The notes under the pieces are model-generated. The model did no database searches. It worked only from the letters and a program-made list of their open reading frames with translations, and was not told the DNA's origin. A stretch of 64,000 bases of DNA from Stereum hirsutum FP-91666 SS1 (taxonomy: Eukaryota > Basidiomycota > Agaricomycetes > Russulales > Stereaceae). The position numbers and the translations under genes are program-made. Shown here piece by piece: positions 23,044 through 35,211 of this stretch; the first letter of the stretch is position 1, and each line of letters starts with the position of its first letter. Location: contig NW_006763139.1 in NCBI RefSeq assembly GCF_000264905.1, positions 671,514-735,513 on the forward strand, written 5' to 3'.

Positions 23044-24484
23044 GTCGCGTATAGGGTCCGGTACGTACTACGTATACGACGGAAACGAGAAACGAAATGA
23101 AATGAAATAAAGGAAGGAACGGATGCGTGCCAGGCGCGGATGAGGACGAAGATGGGCTGTTGCTGCGTGGCGGTGCAGGCGCTTCTTTCGTAGATACTAC
23201 TCTTTTCGAACTCCGATGATGTGGCCCATCTTTGTTGGTTGGTCCCTCTGGCCAATCCATTCACGTGCCACTAGGTATTATTGGAGAACGCAAGTTTATA
23301 CGGTGAAGAGTATGCTGGAATAGAGATGGACTGCGTTTGTAGAAATATTGGCATCCATATGTGAGTACTCCGTCAATATCATTATCGATATCGGTCAACG
23401 CTGATCTCCATCATGTCCTTTCCTTCATTGAGTCGTGGGCAGCCCTAGTAAGTCAGGATCCATCTGTGCAGAATCATAGCCTGATTTACCCGGATGGGCA
23501 GATATTTGACAGTACGAAGGTATGTCTTTCAACAAATGAACACTCAAGTACGCTTATACATCTGTATTTTATGACTTCTCTTGAGGAATCCCACCTACCA
23601 AAGTTACTGATCGTATTCCATGAATGTTGCATACCCAAACGCTCTGCCGATGAGAAAAACGCAGCATCTCCCATGCAAAACCTCCTCCTCACCACCTCCA
23701 GCCGCTCTACTGACGTTGGCACGGTCGTTTATCCGCGCTGAGTCAACTAAAAGATCGTTCTGATCTTTCTGCATGATGTTGCCTGCGCGTACTCACCCAA
23801 TCTGAACCTGCATGACGTCTACCGTCTAACTTTGTGCAGCTCATATCAGACCTAATCCGCGTTTCATAGTTGTCTTGGCGAATCCTTCTCCGAAGGCATG
23901 ACACCTAAAAGCCGTTCTCTATACGCATCTTCGTCTTGTCGCCGCTCTGGTGTGAGCACGGTTTCTTGAGAGGGGTCAATGCATTCAGTGTGGGTTGGTC
24001 ATCCTCCGGTGATCGCAGGCACCGGAATATACGCCCGCTGAGTTTTATATTTGGCACGGCTGCTTACATAAATCGCTGCAGTATACTTAAAAGAGAGTAA
24101 AGGTTTTTCATTGATCCTTTCGGATACTCTTACTTCTTTCCCCTGAAGCGATGGCAAAATGCACTCGTTGCTGTTGAATGGGCTATGGCTGTTGTCTATC
24201 GTCCAATTCAGGTTCAGTTACTTCCAGGAACAAGTCGCAAAAAGCAATGTGGAAGATGACGACTATGATTGTCAAGATCCATGACAATCGCGAGAAGATC
24301 CTGTTTCAAGGTTCCATTCTACTGAAGAGACTTCACTTACAGAGTCAGCAGTCGTTGGCTCGGATGATCTGCGTGGATGTTAGGAGGCAAATCTAATTAG
24401 GGACACCCTTTTCCTTAAATTGACTTTAAGCTTCACCTTCCGGATTTACGGTGGGCAACTCAGATCACAATACCTAGTTGTTAG
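23044..24484. other. Intergenic, no supported gene
   Basis: The first part is the leader and promoter region of the SH3 gene; the TCCGGTACGTACTACGTA word near 23060 is also preserved in the 8-kb duplicate. The frame at 23361-23741 has no recognised domain or intron partners. Confidence 0.4.
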
Positions 24485-24491
24485 TATAAAT
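24485..24491 (+). promoter_or_regulatory. TATA box of DUF5648 copy 2
   Basis: TATAAAT, 75 bp before the ATG at 24566. Its position mirrors that of the paralogue on the other strand. Confidence 0.6.
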
Positions 24492-24565
24492 GCTCACAGA
24501 CTTTTCCGTCCCTTGTCTCCCAGGTCTCCAACAAGCAGCATTGCCAGAGCGATCATTACTCCAAG

Positions 24566-25187
24566 ATGAACACTTTCTTCGCTCTTGTTGTTATCGCAGC
24601 ATTTTTCTCCCAGGTCATCGCGACCACTATCCTAGCGGTTCGTGCCAGTGAGGTATGTATATTTGACCTGCTCTGCTCAGTCAGATATCTAACTAGAAAG
24701 CTTTCTTTTGGGATTCCTGCAGGCGGCCGAGACCTGCGAACCCAGCTCCTCATTCACTCCTCTCTACCGAGCGTATTCGGCCTCGGCGATAGACCACTTC
24801 TACACCACATCTGCTTCAGAGCTGAACACCGCCGTCTCCAGCCTCGGATACACCTTCGAAGGCGTCACCGGCAACGTCCTCGTCTCCCAGTCCACCATCA
24901 CCGCTTCTGAGCCGCTGTATCGCCTCTATAGTGGTAGCGCGACAGACCATTTCTATACCACCTCTGCAGCGGAGCTCAGTACCGCGGTCGGTAGTAATGG
25001 GTATACTTTTGAAGGGGTGCCTGGGTGGATATATCCGAGTCAGGTGTGCGGGAGTATACCGCTTTTTAGGACGTACGATGCGCAGGGGACGGATCATTTT
25101 TATACGACGAGCCAGGCGGAGTATGAGAGTGTTGTGGCGGGTGGTTTTGCGGACGAAGGTGTTGTGGGGTATGTCTTGCCTGCTTGA
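24566..25187 (+). CDS. DUF5648 secreted protein, copy 2
   Basis: Exons 24566-24652 and 24723-25187 are separated by a 70-nt intron and give 183 residues. Exon 1 encodes a signal peptide (MNTFFALVVIAAFFSQVIAT). Exon 2 encodes the DUF5648 domain with repeated ATDHFYTTS and IDHFYTTS cores, the SEPLYRLYSG word and a VVGYVLPA end. Exon 2 has the same length as in copy 1 (465 nt), and identity is high throughout, so the two are recent paralogues in opposite orientation flanking the SH3 gene. The 3' flank to about 25410 is also preserved beside the decayed third copy near 29.7 kb. Biological role unknown; secretion is inferred from the signal peptide. Confidence 0.9.
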
Positions 25188-26092
25188 TATTTCTGTGGTC
25201 ATTTGCGGAGTGAGTTAATTACACGACTTCGAGTGTCTGAATCGCATTCTAACATGGCACACTTGCCTCAATCCTTCCTGCAGGCTTCTATTGATCCAAA
25301 CTTTACTGCCTCGCCTCAGACTTCAATCTCTCGACCTTGCTACGCTTTTGGTGCTATGGACGCATGCTTCAATAGCAATTGCTCTGTCGGTGTTCAATAT
25401 GTTGACTTATAAACCGTCTATCAAACGAAAGCCTACCCAGTTTTATCTTGTCGACTCGTAGGCAGTGTCACGACTCTCCGCGGCGTTTGAACTCAAAGCA
25501 AGGACATCTCAGAAATAAACCTAAAATCTCACTCACCTATATTTCATTCAACCCGTGAACCACCTTGTGGGACCACGCCTTTCCCATTGACCTCCGCCAT
25601 ATCTACTCACGAACCTCGCTCGAGCTTTCCTCTGCACTGCGCTGTACGCCAAGTCGCGGGATTTAGCCCAGATTAGGCTCGTTCCCTCCTGATTAGCAGC
25701 CCATTCGGAGGGTACAAAACTTCTGATGGCTAAAGCCGTTTAGGGCTAACGCGCCCTCGTTTACTACCCCACATTAGGAGGTCTTAGGACGGGAGTGGTT
25801 TCCTGATGGTGTATACATGGTGTGTACTGTCTGCAAGTCTTGATTTTTTGTGGATTCTGAGTTGAACGCGAGGCGATATCACGTAGACTCAGAGATGTTG
25901 TTTACGAGGACGAGAGAGCAGTACCAGTTGTGTCTGTGAAATCTCGGCAATCCTGACGTTCAGACTCAATTGAACGGAACGCACCAAGTGGTTTGCATGT
26001 AGGGTCGCTAAGTAAGTGACTACAGAGGGAAGCATCCCAATACATCTCCGACGATTGCATGACTTCTTCTTTTGCTATTACCCGTTACCAAC
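25188..26092. other. Intergenic, no supported gene
   Basis: Positions 25188-25410 are the 3' flank of DUF5648 copy 2 and have a homologous block at 29850-30075. Beyond 25440 I see no coding signal. A CATTAGGAGG/CCTCCTGATTAG pair around 25695-25785 forms a weak inverted repeat. Confidence 0.4.
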
Positions 26093-27425
26093 TCAGACAT
26101 CCCTAGCTTCCCCGGTAGTATAGCTCGGCGGGCCAACCCCCTGCAACACTTGCAACTGCCCAATCTCGTCCCGAAGCATCATGATCTGATCATGGAGATG
26201 TCTGCCCTCTCCGTCGCTTACGCCCGACCTCGATCTCCCGCCGCGACCAGACGAGGTAGGGGAAGGTGAGGAGCCGCTGGACTCCGAGCCGTGAAGATGG
26301 AGTCTGAGAGGTCCAGGTGTCGTTTGGGGGGATACAAGCTCGGTGGCTGAGTTGGTGGTCGTGCCTAACGATCTCATGCTCGGTTGCGTGGTGAGATTAG
26401 GTAGAACGGGCTGTTGGGCTTCGATGCGAGCCGAGGAGTTGAAGGACTGTGGTTGGCCCTTGGTCTCGCCGACGATGTTGGTATTGTCTGCAGTGAATGC
26501 CGTCGAGATGAACGGTTCAACTCTGAGAGAGGGATCGCTACCAGTGAAGGGGACCGCGTCGCCAGCCGATATGCGTCTGCGGCGACGCAGAATAAAGAGG
26601 AGTGCGAGTAGGAGCACTATGGCTCCGACTAGACCTCCGATAGTGCCGCCTACGATTGCGCCAACATGAGAGTGCTCTTGGGACGGTGGTGGGGAGGTAC
26701 TGGTAGCAGTGGCGGAAGAGGCTGAACTGCTTGTGGGGTCGGTGTCGACTCTGTATACCCCACGTAACGAAATATCGTCAATAGAGATTAAGAAAGGACA
26801 CGAGGACACGTACGTGTAGATGGCATAATCGAAAAGAACAAGTGACGCGTTTGTTGTTCCAACAGCGCTCAGGGACAATGTATGTTGCCCGTTCGATAGA
26901 GTGTCGTTGGCGTAGATGGGGAAATTGTAGATGAAGTCGGTGCTTGTGGTAGGCGTGTAGACGAATTCACCGACATAATCTTGGTCCAGGGAGATAGACA
27001 CATTCATTGGTGGGGCGTCCAAAGGGCCAATCGTATTTCCCAGGATACAGTAGGCGTAGATGGCGACACCTTTAAGAACCCATTTGGTCAGAAGAACAGG
27101 TGTAAAAGAAAGGGACATACGCACCACTAAAGAATAGGTCTACACGAGGTTGGTTGGGATCGGGAGGGATGTGCTCTGTGTCATGCCAGGTCCCGCCGTG
27201 AGCGAAAGATGCGTTTGGATGAGCCGCGCATGCTGTTGTGCAGGTGGAGCCTTGGTTCCAATACGAGGCGGGGGTATACTGGGGCAAAGTACCGGTGACT
27301 TCATCGCCAGTCTCGTCATCTATAGTGTGATTCACGAGACTAGCGAGGACGCCGGGTATAAGGTGATGGTACCATGTTTGTGCGGTCACTAGTAGGACGA
27401 TCGCGGTGAGAGTAGGGGGTTTCAT
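26093..27425 (-). CDS. Single-pass cell-surface protein, Agaricomycete type
   Basis: Exons 27425-27125, 27069-26814 and 26750-26093 close in frame to 404 residues. An N-terminal hydrophobic segment (TLTAIVLLVT) acts as signal peptide or anchor. The extracellular half has the words LVNHTIDDETGD, ACAAHPNASFAHGGTWHDT and YAYCILGN, and several N-glycosylation sites; this pattern is seen in a large mushroom family of unknown function. After a Ser/Thr-rich stalk a glycine-rich transmembrane helix (about residues 214-236, GAIVGGTIGGLVGAIVLLLA) is followed by a stop-transfer RRRRR and a disordered cytoplasmic tail. The tail ends with a short heptad-like segment (LHDQIMMLRDEIGQLQ). The start at 27425 is chosen because it gives the hydrophobic leader; an in-frame codon further upstream would add a poorly fitting extension. 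Confidence 0.85.
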
Positions 27426-29659
27426 GGTGCTCCGACTCGGAGAAGGATCCAGGCTGAGGGATGGGCAGTGGCCGGCACAGTTAATGTATGCTAAGGGTCG
27501 TAGTTGGGAAAAAGATACTGATGGCATCTTTCAAGGGACGAGAATATCCTCTTTTAGCTTCTCTCGGATGAATCATCTCGACATAGAGGTGGTCTGTCTA
27601 TCGCCGCTTCGATAGAATACGGAAACGCGGAGGAAAGGGGAGTGTAAGGAACGCCATCATCCTATAATCGAATCTTGTCATTTTTTCAACAATGCGGAAG
27701 AACATTGCTGGAGTCCTTATGTGCTTAATAAAGCCGGGGACAAGCTAGGGAGTGGACTCGTTTGCTGAGCAGCGAACAATCAAGAAAGCTGAACAGCCAA
27801 AAGAAGCACCGATATTGGGACTCAATAGGTGGGAACTAGATAGACCGTTCATCAATCTAATCGCCGGAACTCAGGTCAGGTCGATGGTTTAGGTACAAAG
27901 GAGAGACCAGCTGATCAACAGATGCATATGGGGGATCCTCCAAATAAAAAGCTCTGCAGAGATGCCAGACGAGAATACACGAAACGAACTTGTGAAGTGG
28001 CAGAGATAACAGCCTTGGGGCATGCCCCATATCAATTATAAGCGTGGTGTTAGAGGCCTGAGCGAAAGCACCGAGGAAGTCATTTTCAATAGTCATACCC
28101 TGTGAGAGGACTATGGGAATTGCTTCTACATAAACAAAGACATCAGAAGCGAGAACAAACACCTGAAGAACGCCTACCGTGCATATGCCTGATTGTTTCA
28201 GAGAGCACGAGATGATGGATATCAACGGCTGCCAGATGATCAAGTGCCGCTTGAATATTGAGCCTGCAGCTCATCATAAGAAGCGTAGCGTTGACAGCAA
28301 TTTGCAGAATCGTAGTCGCAGTCGCTTTTTTCTGCGATGGGGCTTGCGGCTTCTTCTGACGCAACCGACTCCCATAACAGGTTGTGAGCGCCACGACCAC
28401 CGTCCTCTGGCGGCGGGCCACCCTCCACTGTAAAGCAATGTTTCGAGATATCTCCATCTCAAAAATTGTACAAGTGATTCTAGTGTGTTGTTGACACACT
28501 CACAGTCCTAAAACCCAATATTTAAGTGGCGCATCGAGGCTGGCTCGAGGACGAGCACTGTGGCCCCGTGTAGAGTGGCCCGTCGGAATGGCCGGAGACA
28601 ACTCCGAGTGGAGCACAGGCTTCTCCGCGAGAAATCTGGGTGCGACTACGATTCTGCAAACCGCTGGAACGTAATTTAGGGAAGTTCCTCAGGTATTGTC
28701 CACCGTCCCAGGGAAATCTTGCTGTATCCCCTCGGTCAGATCTTTAGCTTGAGAAAGGACGCTACGCGGAGTGACGAACGAGATGAGGACCATGTCATGG
28801 GGTACCCTTCATATTTAAGTAGTAGCCGATGTACTTGGATGTTTTGAACCAGCGAAAGAACTCATGGGGCTGTCGCGGATCCGGAACGAATACCGATACA
28901 TACGCGGAGTGCTTTGATCGTGTCGCTCGATGGCTACGACGAAGTCAGCCGGCAGTATTGTTTCGAGCCTTCTAGCAGACTGACTTACAACGGAATATAT
29001 GCGTACTATAAATTTTCTCTCTGGGTAAAAATTGAGCCACATAGACCTACACATACCTCATATATGCGAATATCTTGCCAGATTCATCAGGTTCTCGCTG
29101 ATAAATAACCACTCATCGAAGCCAGACGCCCTGTTATCGCTGTCGATTCGTAGATCCTAGCATTATTTACACGGCTTTTACCCATCAAAAGGATATAAAG
29201 TTAGTAACGGAGGAGAAAATGAGGGATATCAGCACAGAGTGTCTTTGCTGTTCGTGCACGATGCGTACTGACGACACGTTCGTAGGATTGACATCACAGG
29301 ATCACGTTTGGGACCTCTCTTGACCTGTGATTTCATCACTATCAGTAAAAAAAACCCACAACTGCAACGCATGGGAATGTCTTCAGGCGGAAAGACCGTG
29401 CACGGATGATGGCCATGGCGGATGTGAGGGTTATCTTGGCCCTCCGGACCCGCATAGGCCCATTGAGTATCAGAATCGTGTGCGTGAGGAACTGAAAAAA
29501 GACATATTGACGTACTTCAATTCACCTTGACGAAGTAGTGGCCATGCGTTGAGCTCATACCAATCAAGAGTCTGGCCGATTGGTGGTTTCAGAATTCACT
29601 AAAAAATCAACATTCATAGAAAATTAGGATGGATATGCTGGCGTCCGTCCGTGACCTTT
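27426..29659. other. No secure gene; weak membrane-protein-like remnant
   Basis: On the minus strand at about 27860-28245 one frame has hydrophobic stretches (PLISIISCSL, VFVLASDVFVYVEAIPIVL). A related frame lies at 28143-28499. I find no set of introns that makes a convincing protein and no family. The rest, including 28500-29650, shows nothing I can support. Confidence 0.25.
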
Positions 29660-30075
29660 ATGTAAATTCGAAGGCGTCACCAGCAACGTCCTCGTCTCCC
29701 AGTCCGCTATCACCGCTTCTGAGCCGCTTTATCGATGGTGGTCGTGCGCAGGGGACAGATCATCTTTATACGAGCCAGGCTGAACATGAGAGTGTTGTGG
29801 CGGGAGGTTTTGCGGACGAAGGTGTTGTGGGGTATGTCTTGCCTGCTTTAGATTTCTGTGGTTATTTGTGGAGCGAGTCAATTATACAGCTTCGAGGGTC
29901 TGAATCACATTCTAACATGTCACACTTGCCTCAATCCTTCCTGCAGGCTTCTATCAGTCCAAACGTTCCCGCGTCAGACTTCAATGTCTCGACCTTACTA
30001 CGTGTTTGGTCGTATGGATGCATACTTCAATAGCAATTTCTTTATCAGAGTTCACTGTGTCGGGTTGTCGCACTA
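29660..30075 (+). pseudogene. Decayed DUF5648 copy 3
   Basis: The sequence matches the 24566-25187 gene in pieces. One covers the GNVLVSQS / SEPLYR region; then comes a deletion; then the AQGTDH-YTSQAEHES and GFADEGVVGYVLPA end. The original stop codon is lost because TGA has become TTAGAT at about 29850, so the frame runs on into what was 3' flank. That flank is still about 85-90 percent similar to 25188-25410. The signal-peptide exon is missing. The copy is in the same orientation as copy 2 and lies about 160 bp beyond the 3' end of the divergent actin gene. Confidence 0.85.
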
Positions 30076-30232
30076 GTCTCTCTAATCGCACGAGTCAGAA
30101 CGGCCCGTTCTTTCGTAGTAATAGAATCGGAACATCTCAGAGTGTAGATCAGTTGATAGCAGAATCCTGAACGACAATTTTGGTAAATTTGGGAACCGGA
30201 AGAAAAAAAAACAGATCAAAACGTACCATATC

Positions 30233-31814
30233 CTAATATATTCCTCTAACACCAACCTCTTCAAACCTTCCCTTCGAGCACCCCATCTCCCGAAAAGTAT
30301 TCGTCGAGGCAAAAATTGACCCTCCCACCCAAGCTGCGAATCTTCCGTGCGGCGCAATCGAGACATCGAAGTTCCCGGAACTGTGCGCGGAGAGTGATAG
30401 AGACTCGAGCTCTGCCCGCATGCGCTCGGCCATTCCAGGAAAGGACATGCTACCACTGGAGAGAACGATGTTGTTGTTGTTGTTGAGGTGAGAGCGCTGC
30501 TCGATATGACAGCTCTGAATAGCGTTATAGCTAGGGCGGATGTTGATGATTAGTAAGGTTTGGAGGAAGATGAATACCTGACGATAGAACTGAAACTGAC
30601 ACCATTTCATGGACGCCTTCCACTGGAAGGCCAACGAGAGAAGGTCGAAACAACGCCTCAGGTATCCGTATTCTATGCATCAAGGATGAGATCAACATCT
30701 TCGTAACAGACTCTAACTGTGCTCACCGTTCCTTGCCAATAGTAATAGCCTCTCCATCCGGAAGCTCATACGACGCCTCGATCCCTTCCTCCCCAACCTC
30801 TCCCTCATAATCAAGTGCAACATAACATAACTTCTCCTTCATCGCCTTCGCCACCATCCTCTCTTGCCTAGTAGTCAACAAAATCCCACGTTCCATCAAC
30901 TCCCTAACCAAAAAGTCCGTCAATTCATCCCCCGCAACCTCCAGCCTCCTCGTTACACCCTCACAGTCTACCACCCGCCCCTCATCCACAACAACCACCA
31001 CATTCGTCACCCCCGCACCCGAATCCACCACAACGCCCGTTTTCTTTCCAGCCGCATACAATGCTAATACAGCTCGATTCGCGATATACAGCGATGGGAC
31101 GCCAAACTGCTCAAACATGATCTCCGCCGTCTTTTCGCGGTCGCGTCGGGCGTTAGGGTTGTAGGGCGCCTCGGTGAGCAGGAGGGGACGTTCCTCGGAC
31201 GGGATGGAGAGCTTGTCGAAGACTTGGTGCCATAAGAATGGCATTGTGTCGGCGCCGGTGGGATAGTTGGAGAAGACGCCTTGGTGGATTGGGTGGCGGA
31301 GCTTGAGGAATCCACGTTTGGCGAGGGCTGTATCACTGGGAAGGCACACGGTCAGTAAAAATCGATGTGGGAGGCATCGGAGGGACGCAGGCTTACCCTG
31401 CGTAATGTGTTTTGTACCCAGGAGGGGAGAGTTCTTGCATCTTACGAGACACGACGCCCACGACGGTGCTAAGTAGATCGACAGGTCAGAAAGTGTTGTG
31501 TTGACACGGCATTGAGAGATTCGAGGCATACGGTATCACAACATGGGGAATGTCTTCGCCTAACATGCACCACTGTTCAGCACCATTGCGACCATACGAA
31601 AGAACAAGCAACTTTACCAGCGACTAGACGAAGATACATTCATTGTGAATACGGCGACAAGTAAACAAGCAAGACATGGTTTACACTCACACCCAGCCTT
31701 GCACGTATCAGAGCCGTCATCAATAATCTAGACGGGTGAAAGTATCAGCTTCCACAGCAAGACGAAGATGGAATGTGCAGAACTCACCACAGGAGGTGCG
31801 CCGGTATTCGACAT
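30233..31814 (-). CDS. Divergent actin-like protein with altered ATPase residues
   Basis: Eight exons (31814-31788, 31727-31691, 31623-31618, 31559-31532, 31468-31397, 31335-30727, 30672-30601, 30530-30233) join in frame to 382 residues, against 375 for conventional actin. Visible actin landmarks include [60 protein letters not shown] and WVGGSIFAS. Introns fall at the same places as in the actin gene at 55921-57509, including a 6-nt exon (31618-31623) that encodes FAG together with its neighbours. Relative to muscle actin, Gln137 is Arg144, Asp157 is Ala164 and His161 is Asn168, while Asp154 is kept (Asp161). Filament hydrolysis of ATP is therefore probably impaired. It matches no standard Arp class that I recognise. 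The frame is intact, so it is probably a working gene. Confidence 0.88.
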
Positions 31815-31894
31815 CGGTATGTTCAGATCACAGCGAGGAGGATACTTTGCAAAGCGGGTCAGGGGCTGATTAATGATTGACGCGCTTGTGGTTC

Positions 31895-31903
31895 ATATAT
31901 ATA
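31895..31903 (-). promoter_or_regulatory. Probable TATA box of the actin-like gene
   Basis: A TATATATA word on the minus strand about 85 bp before the start codon at 31814, the same distance as the TATAAAAG of the conventional actin gene. Confidence 0.5.
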
Positions 31904-32283
31904 CACTGTTCACAGGCGCTTAATCCGAGTCATCGTGAACGTTTACATGAGGTCCGCCTGCATGGCTAAAGCTATTGTGAAATCATGGAGAGGACAGACC
32001 CAGTATAGAAGCAAAGTCATAGTCGATAGAAAAAGGGGTTTAGAAACTGGCCCTGATGCCGAAGTCACTTAGAGGAACGAATAAGATCCTCCGATCGCCC
32101 AAGGGTAAGGAGGTATTGAAATCTTTCCCGGGTGTATTATGGTCAGACACGAATGCTGAACGGACGACGTGCAGCGTGTCCTGTATGGAGACATAGAGAC
32201 TACAAGCGAAGACTAGCACACGAGCCAGAGAGTAGACGCACGCATAAAAACAAACATATCGATACAAATAACAGACCTCAGGC
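31904..32283. other. Intergenic, no supported gene
   Basis: Between the actin-like promoter and the stop of the Rsa3-like gene. One minus-strand frame reads through from the Rsa3-like 3' region but has no domain. Confidence 0.4.
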
Positions 32284-32966
32284 CTAGGGACCATCAAGTA
32301 CAACGTCCATCTCGCTATCTTTACCTGTCCGTGACGAGGAACTGAACACTTCCGCCCCCGAAGCCAACGAATCGATGAGCAGACCCAGTCTCGACGAAGT
32401 CATATTGGGCTCCTGTTAATAGCAAAACACCACGGAGTCAGTTTCCGCTGTAGACCTGCGGAGGGACATGAGCTTGGCAAGCGCACCTTCCGTATCTGCT
32501 CCAAGTCATCCCTGAATCCGTCCGCCACCGAAGTCATCCAAAACTTCCTGAATCTATCCTTCAAAACCTGCTCATTCTCGGCCGCATTTGGAGCTCCTAA
32601 ACCAGGCAAAAAGGAAGGTATGGGTGCAGGAGGTGGGGTAGGCGATGGTGATCTTCGTCTCTCGACGCGAGTAGGGATAACTGTGGCAGTGGTAGGGGCC
32701 GCATGTCCAGCGGGAGGTATTGGTGGGACATCGGAATCCGAATCATCAGATTCTGAAGAGGAAGATGATGAGGATGCAGATTCCGATGATTGTCGCGTTG
32801 GCGCAGGCTTTTTGGAGGAGACCGTTTTCGTTATGGTAATTTTTGCTTCATCGCCGGAGGAGGAAGAGTCGGAAGAGTCGCCAGACGACGAAGACGACGA
32901 AGCTACACGTCGCTTGCGTTTCCTGTTACGTTTTCGAGATGGTGCAGCGGGTTTTGCTGGAGGCAT
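32284..32966 (-). CDS. RSA3: Ribosome assembly protein 3-like (Rsa3)
   Basis: Two exons (32966-32487 and 32412-32284) give 202 residues. The N-terminal half is a basic stretch (RKRNRKRKRR, a likely nuclear or nucleolar signal) followed by long Ser/Asp-rich acidic runs, typical of nucleolar proteins. The conserved part spans the intron: RFRKFWMTSVADGFRDDLEQIRK, then EPNMTSSRLGLLIDSLASGAEVF, which is the Rsa3 signature. In yeast Rsa3 helps assemble pre-60S ribosomal particles in the nucleolus. The start at 32966 is the first ATG; the frame further upstream has only non-ATG codons. The stop at 32284 follows a short non-conserved tail. Confidence 0.88.
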
Positions 32967-35211
32967 GGTGACAGTCACGGTGCAAGTTGATTAATATGCA
33001 TGAAAATGTTGGAGAGCCCAACTGAGCCAATTGAAGCGGAGTGCTTCCATTTTCGGCGGAGCCCGAAAGAACGACGTTTGGCCACGTCTCTCTTGTCGAC
33101 GCGGACATTTGTTTCTAGCAGCACGACACAACAATGGACAAGAAAACCGAGAAGTGACGGTATGTGCACCAATGCTGTGGCCTTATCTGCGGGCTGCTCC
33201 TTATGAGTGCGTCTTCACTACTCATTGGAAAATTTGCGGAACGATTCTGCACAACACGGCATTCTCTCGACAGCGCTGCATTAAGCCGGGTATTTTTGCC
33301 CCTCACAATTCTAACGGAAGCTCTTCTATTGAGCATATAGATTGCTGCAGAATATTTTCAGAAATTTCCAGTTGACGAGAATGCCGCCCGAGGAACATGC
33401 GGGGCGCAGATTCTACGCTCTGCAAACTCTCTGTCTTCGAGAAAGACAACGACACCGTAACATTCGCCTGTGAGACTATGAGGCACGGGATGGCAGACTG
33501 TAGCCATGACTACAACAGTCTTGCTCGAGGCACATTGAGCAGCTACGATTCAGAGCTTATGCCTGGTCATCATGTCATTAGCTGCCATATTCTCTGCCAG
33601 CGATTATGTCGTAGACCACAAGCCGGGTATGAAATTTGATGCACTCTGCAGACGCATACTTTGACTTCAATTCTTCTCGTCCAGCAAGAACTGGCGCCAG
33701 TATCCGCTTAGACGTCGGATATGGTGCCTCAAATTCGACTTTATCTGAGTGGGAACCGTCGATATGACAGACCTCAGTTCTATTACACTCAATAGGTAGG
33801 GATGTTTTCTCCCCGTTCTTGCTATGTTCACTAATGCACTCATCATATCCAAACGTTCCCAGTCTTCACATTCGCACTGCAGCCTTCAATACCGGGAATG
33901 GAAGCAAGAATCTCGGACTGCACCACACGTCGTGATTCATCAACGAGTGGACGACTGGTGAACGACTGGTAGAACCAATTTCGTAGTCTTAACTTCCACT
34001 CAGCCCCAGAACGGCTCTGTCAGTGGTCCGGCCGCATAGCCGTCTGATACTCTGTTGCCTCACTTGAACCTCACCCCGCCACGTCGACATGCCCTTCAGA
34101 GCACCTTAAAGTTACCTGGAAAGCGGCATGACTGCTGATCACTCGAATTAATCTGTGGAATTCTATACTTACTACCGCCATTTTCCGCATCAAGGCACTT
34201 ACCAGGGTACGAATGTTCAGTTTGTTCTTAGTCGGCTTTACGTGTACCTGCGTCATGATAACACTGTCAGTTTGTTTCGTGTCGCCTCTTCTACCGCTCA
34301 AGCGCTCATGACGCCTATTGCTCCAGGTACTTCGAGCCTTTCACTCTCACGGACGCTTTGATCGTCTTCTCCCGCTGCCAATACGAGAATCTGAGGCTCG
34401 TCGTCCCGCAACGTGACCGCAATGAGGTACTTAGGTCATGGTGCTTTTCTAGGACAAGGATGGATCTACGGTATGTTTTGGCGGCGTGTTCAACTGCGCT
34501 GAGTTGCTCCGGAAGTATGAATGAATATGAAGATCTTTTTACAGATTATAACCAGCTCACGCACTGCTAATCCGGTGCATAAATCTTCTCTGTCAGTGTA
34601 CATGTACAGGTCGTACGCGGTGTTCTCCCGCGGAGCTCACCTCGCGACCACAAGCAAGGGCATAAAGTTCACAGCTTTCATCTCGTGACAACAAACACAT
34701 ACACTTACAGTGGCAAAAAGAACGTGGTGGTCATAGATAGGTAGCCTCGGGAATTAGAGTGTTCGGATCTATCCACCCAGTCTCCAGCTCGACGAAAGTC
34801 ATCGTAAGATCCGTGACTGCCGCTCATGATAAGTGCATCATGAGAGCACGGAAAGAATCGAATCACATCTAGGAATATCGCAAGCAGGCGAGTGCCCTGA
34901 TAATATTGACATCATTGCCAGTGGCGAATCAAATTAGACAGAAATAATACAAGTACTGCAATACTGCAAAAGTCTACCATACGTGTATAAAGACCTTAAC
35001 CGGGTCTGGTAGCGCTTCTAAAAATCGATATTAGTGAAGAACCGGAGAGAGAATCATAGCCGGTACGGTCACACTTTGTACAGAAAGTTTCTTTAATGAC
35101 GGATCATGTGGTTTCCCCTGCGGATATCACGAAAGGAACGGCGTTAGGATCAGTCCGTCGTAATGTACTGATGTCAAGTTTCATGGATGCTGACCTGTTC
35201 CGTTCCTTCGC
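32967..35211. other. Long gene-poor stretch
   Basis: No secure gene. Around 34331-34426 a plus-strand segment after a CAG acceptor-like site reads YFEPFTLTDALIVF and ends at a GTACTT donor-like site, so one exon of an unknown gene is possible. Neighbouring exons could not be joined. Elsewhere there are only short overlapping frames. Confidence 0.3.
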
